Under the pieces are notes generated by a model. It saw only the letters and a program-made list of their open reading frames with translations, was not told the DNA's origin and searched no databases. From Corinectria fuckeliana (lineage: Eukaryota > Ascomycota > Sordariomycetes > Hypocreales > Nectriaceae), in assembly GCA_019137255.1 (NCBI GenBank), contig WPDH01000183.1, positions 62,001 to 126,000 on the forward strand: a stretch of 64,000 bases of DNA, in the 5' to 3' direction. The translations under genes were made by a program, and so were the position numbers. Positions within the stretch are counted from its first letter, which is position 1. Every line of letters starts with the position of its first letter. This document shows, in pieces, positions 59,816 through 64,000 of this stretch.

Positions 59816-62800
59816 TTAAACGCGTCGAGTCTTCTCCCCATCACTCTGATGGTCTTCGGTATCCAGTCTCTTGCGCCAATCAGCCAAGCTCTCGCTGAGG
59901 CCAATGCCGCTAGAGGTTTCGTCCTTCTTGGCGGTCGAGACAGATTCGAAGTCGAAGTTGGTACTCAGACGGTAGTTTTTGTTAGTTGCCTCCCACTGAC
60001 TCCTAAGAGTTTCCAGCTCGTCCGCGAGGTTGTCTAAGGCTGCACTGTTCCTAGCTTCCAGGCCATTCGGGCCATTGCCCCCATAAATGCTCTCGCCTTC
60101 GGAGCTCTCGGCTCGGCTATGGCCCAAGCCAAGCCCGTTAGCACCGGTGCCAGTCTCGGAGTTCACACTAGGGAGCTGCCGGCTGCGGCGACGGTAGTTA
60201 TCGACGGAATGTTCGACCTGGTCGAGAAGAAGAGCTACCTTCTGCTCAGCATCGGTAGCCCGCTGCTCGAGAAGCGCGTTCTCCGACTGCAATTGCTCGA
60301 GATCCTTGCGGTGAGAATTCAGTGTCATCAGCACTTTCTCACTGCTTTTCATAGCTTCGTCGCGCTGCTTCTTGTTTTCCTGAAGCTCCGACCTCAAACC
60401 CTCCAGGTTCTTCTCCATGTCAGCCCCTGCCATTTGCAGGTCAGCCTCCAAGTTGCTGATCCTGGAATGGAGAACGGCTCTCTCCGCCTCCCAATCGGCC
60501 GAGGCAGCAGACTTTTCGCCGTCGGCTTGAAGCTGATCCTCAAGGTCCTCCACTTCCGACTTGAGGCGCCCGTTGTCCGCCTTGTAGCGGGAGAGCTGGT
60601 CCTTGAGCTGCTTGAGCATCTTCTCAGTCCCCTTGACGTAATGCACCGCTGACTGATAGTCGCTCTCGAGCTGCGAGAGTTTCTCACGGTACGCCGACTC
60701 GGACTCCTGAACCTGGATTGCAAACGCTTGCTTAGTCTCTTCGTGCGCATTGTTTGCGTTGACTAGCTGGGTCTCAAGATCTCGTACGCGACTCGGATCT
60801 GGGGCGGGTGAGTTCGTCCGCGGACTCGTGAGTCCTCGGGCACGAATGGCGCCCGTAGGACTGATGCCTCTCTCACTGAGGATGTCCTTGAGCGCGTTAT
60901 GCTGAACGTTCATGGCATTTGTCTCAAGCTGTTGAGCAGCGAGTCGGTTCTTTAGGTCCGAGTTGGCAGCCTGCAAGCTCTGGGTGTCTCTCATTGTTGA
61001 CTGTAGTTGTCTTCGGATACTGACGCCTTCTCGGCTGGATTGTTCCTGGTACTGTTCGAGGCCAGCGATGCGCTCCTCAGCAGCACGAAGCTGGTCAGCT
61101 GCAACGTCCGCCTCATGCTGGTACTTCTTTACCAAGGCATTTGACGCTGTGATCTGATTCTGGAGTGCCGCGATGCGGTCAGCATCAGCCTTGCTGGAGT
61201 CGGAAACGTCCCGTGCGGAAATCTTATCAAGGCCTGCCAGGATCGCTTGACGATGAGTCCGTGCTTCGGCCGCACGCTTCTCGGAAAGCTCTTCGGCGTC
61301 TCGCAGCCGTTGAGTGGAAGCGACGAGCTCGGCGGTACGGGCCTCGTGCTCAAACTTCAGCTTGTTGAATTGCTCCTCTAGCTCCTCCTTCAAACTTCGC
61401 TCTTCAGTAAGCCTTGACTCTACATGGGTCTTGGCCTCTTCTGAAGACAGAATGGCAGCTCTGAGCGACTCAAAGGTGTCATGGTGGTCTTTCGAGTTTC
61501 CAATAGCCTCCTCGTATTTGCTGGCTAGATCATCCTTCTCAATGCGCAGCAGTTCCAAGGCAGCAATAGCTTCAGCAGATGAAATCGACTTCTCGCGGGC
61601 GTCTTGTTGGGACATGTGTAGCTCAGCCTTGAGGCGTTCAACCTCGGTCGAAGTTTGCTGCTTGTAGCTTTCTAGGTCTGCCATCCGTCGTTGAGTTGCA
61701 TTTGTCGTATCATCCGCCAAAAAGCGTGCTTTCTTCTCGGCCTCAAGCTCAGCTTTCGTCGTTTCGAGCCTCGTCTGAAGATCCTTCTGGAGGTGTAGGG
61801 CAGTAGCGAGTTTTCTGCTAATTTCACCTGACCGGGCATCGGATCCATCTCGCTCGCCATCGAGCTGGGGTGTGCTTGCGGTGCTTCCACCCATGTGAGC
61901 TGCCAGCTTCGCCTTCGCATACACAGCTTCCTGGATCGCCGCGTCACGTTGTTTCTCTGCCTCAGCAACCTGTTTAGCAGCAAGGACTGCCTGCTTGTCT
62001 ACGGAAGCCTGAACGTTCGCAAGCTCCGCTCGCATAGTTATCAGGGCCTCGATGAGTGGTCGGTCTTCGTCATCGAAAGTCTCGGCAGCTTTGCTATCAA
62101 GCATGGGACTCAAGGATGCATTGGGAGAATAGCCAGCTTTCCGAGCAAGTTCTAGCTCTGAGGCATACCAGGCATTTCGGTTCCGCGCGGAGTCGAGCTC
62201 TTTGAGGAGAACGACTGTTTGTGAGTTTCGGGCCGAAGATCGTCTAGAAAGGGGATTGCTAGGCTGCCGGGTGGGTTGGGGCGGAGAGGCAGGACGAGGA
62301 GCGGGAGGCTTGAGCGTAGGTTCCATTGAGTTGTCGGTCGAGCCCGGAGTCCGACTTGGCCGGACCGGTTTGTTCTTGACGTCTCCATTCGGCTGCTCTT
62401 GTTTTGACCCAGTTCTTGAAGCTGGCTGGGTGGGCGTTCTTCTGCCGTTCACTACCGGGGACTCGGCCTCCTTGATCACCTCGCGTATAATGGGTGACTG
62501 ATTGATGGTAACCCTTGGAGAGTTGGACATGATGCTAGACTCGTTCGACTGCGCGCGAACTCGTCCAATAGCAGAGGTATCGACGGTGGGCCTAGCGGGC
62601 ATAGGACCCTGAGGAGGCGGTCCTGAAGGTGGAGAAGGGGCGGCAGTCTTTGGAAGCTTAGAACCTCCAGAACCGGTAACCAAGGGGCCATGCATTTCTT
62701 GGCCGTGTGGAGGCGATCTGTGCCCGTTTGGAGGCGCTGATGGACCACCAGTCATTATTTTCCTCGCATCGGGTGGTCCGTTTGAGCCGTCACGCAGGGG

Positions 62801-64000
62801 AAGCTGGCGGCCGGCTGGTCCTCCCACTTCACCTGCACTTGGTCGTCGTTGTCCCTGAGCAACTCGTTGTTGGGCGCCTTGTTGTGCATCGTTGGGATAG
62901 CGAATTTTCGAGGTGTCCAGGACATAGAGAATTCCCAAGTCGTTCACCGACGCCGACGCGGTGCTTGGCTCTCCTCCAATGACCACAATTGACTTGCCAA
63001 CCGTCGTCATGCTGTGTCCAGAACGGGACGAAGGTGAAGGCCCCATGTTCTGGAAGGTGTACCATCTTCGGGAGGAAATCCTGAATGCTGCGAGATCGCC
63101 CAGGTCTGTACCCTCCTCTGTTCGGCCTCCAAAGATGTACATGACGTCGTCCACGAGAGCAGCAGCGTGGCCTTCGCGAGGGGCAGGTATGTAGCCTATG
63201 CAGTCCAGTTGCGTCCATGTGTTGAAGGCTGGGTCGTAGCACCACACATCATTGAACCACTGAAAGCCATTGGTTCCACCAAATCTATCATCTTGTCAGC
63301 GAGACATCGGAATAGGAGGATATGTGTAGGCAAGGGTTGAAACTCACAGGTACATCTTGTCGTTGTATGTGACCATGGAATGATTGGTGCGCGCGGCAGG
63401 CAACTTGGGTGACGTATCGCCGGCAACGAGAATCTCCCAGCGGTTGTTGGGCATTTGCAGCTGGTTGAGATCGAATGCGGAGAGGTCGTTCATGAAAAAG
63501 CCCTCGACCTGACCACCGAAGATGAAGATCTTGGAGCCCAGAATATTCAAAGAGTGTCCATAGCGACCTGAAGGTCGAGGGCCGGCCGGCAAAGCTCGGG
63601 ACCATTGTCTCGTTGCTATCTTCGATTAGTCTTCGGTAAATTTGGAAGAGCACAGGGAACCCACAGGTATTTAGCAAGTATAGAGTCTCATCTAGGACAT
63701 CTGCCTCGTCGATCTTCGTGTCACCACCGTAAACGATGAATGCATTGCCGACCAGCAAACTGCAATGGCCGACTCTCGGCCCAGGTCCTTCTGCGGTTGT
63801 CGGCAGAGGGTAGCAAGCCATGTTACCACCAGCCTCAATCATCCACAGATCACCCTTTACAGTAGAGCTATTGATCAAGCCTCCCATCAAGTAGATGTCG
63901 CCCTCCTTCGAGGAGAGGGAATTGACGGCTGCGCCATATCGAGGAAAGGGACTGGGATGTGTCGAGGTGTATGTTAGCCGTCGCTGAGACCAGGGATATA
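59816..64000 (-). CDS. teaA: Kelch-repeat cell-end marker, Tea1-like (5' end beyond window)
   Basis: Partial gene; 1,356 residues are visible. Minus-strand exons are 64000 (open)-63665, 63615-63348 and 63284-59816, with introns of 49 and 63 nt; the last exon holds most of the protein. The visible N-terminal part is a run of Kelch repeats (GDIYLMGG, FIVYGG, IFIFGG, MYLFGG, MYIFGG, IVVIGG), which would form a beta-propeller. A Pro/Ser-rich linker and about 800 residues of coiled coil (heptad Leu/Glu/Lys/Gln) follow, ending in a charged tail. Kelch propeller plus long coiled coil is the Tea1/Kel1 layout: in fission yeast and Aspergillus (TeaA) the protein rides microtubules to cell tips and marks growth sites. 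Kel1-type relatives cannot be excluded. The start codon and first repeats are missing. Confidence 0.9.

Overview
The window is nuclear DNA from a filamentous ascomycete. The genes have short GT-AG introns (48-90 nt, one of 229 nt), dispersed genes on both strands, long gene-free stretches and a copia-type retrotransposon. The gene set (a FlbC-like developmental zinc-finger factor, an Mcm1-type MADS factor, a tetraspanin, a Tea1-like Kelch protein and a glyoxysomal malate synthase) points to Pezizomycotina, most likely Sordariomycetes. That placement is inferred from protein resemblance; no species marker is present.

Layout. 1-4368 is gene-free. 4369-5814 (minus) is a FlbC-like C2H2 regulator with about 8.3 kb of gene-free, microsatellite-rich DNA upstream. 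14111-20337 is a complete but inactivated Ty1/copia LTR retrotransposon with target-site duplications. 20338-26478 is gene-free. 26479-28176 (plus) is an F-box-like protein, and 29856-30482 (plus) is a Ctr copper transporter. 32736-33762 (minus) is the MADS-box regulator Mcm1. 33763-40865 is gene-free apart from minisatellites and short palindromes. 40866-41689 (plus) is a tetraspanin and 42080-43633 (minus) is D-arabinono-1,4-lactone oxidase. 44817-46644 (minus) is malate synthase ending in a peroxisomal SKL signal. 49249-53108 (minus) is an Hsl1/Nim1-type kinase, divergent from SMC5 at 55350-58940 (plus). 59816-64000 (minus) is a Tea1-like cell-end marker whose start lies beyond the window.

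I reconstructed exon structures by hand from splice sites and reading-frame continuity. Every complete multi-exon model joins to a whole number of codons. There is no evident metabolic gene cluster. The right end groups three growth and division genes (septin-linked kinase, SMC5, polarity marker), and the rest are unrelated housekeeping or developmental genes.

The most interesting signals are these. (a) The retrotransposon reading frame is broken by five internal stops, all TAG, each explicable by one CpA-to-TpA change; its reverse transcriptase box has the same type of lesion, and its primer site matches the anticodon arm of a methionine tRNA. (b) An exact 16-nt inverted repeat flanks the copper transporter. 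(c) GGCGCG boxes are spaced one helical turn apart upstream of SMC5, and a 9-mer overlapping one of them also lies in front of HSL1. (d) A stop-free, multiple-of-three intron lies inside the second FlbC zinc finger. (e) A family of short TAC/GTA palindromes is dispersed in the gene-free DNA. I found no convincing undescribed multi-gene system.
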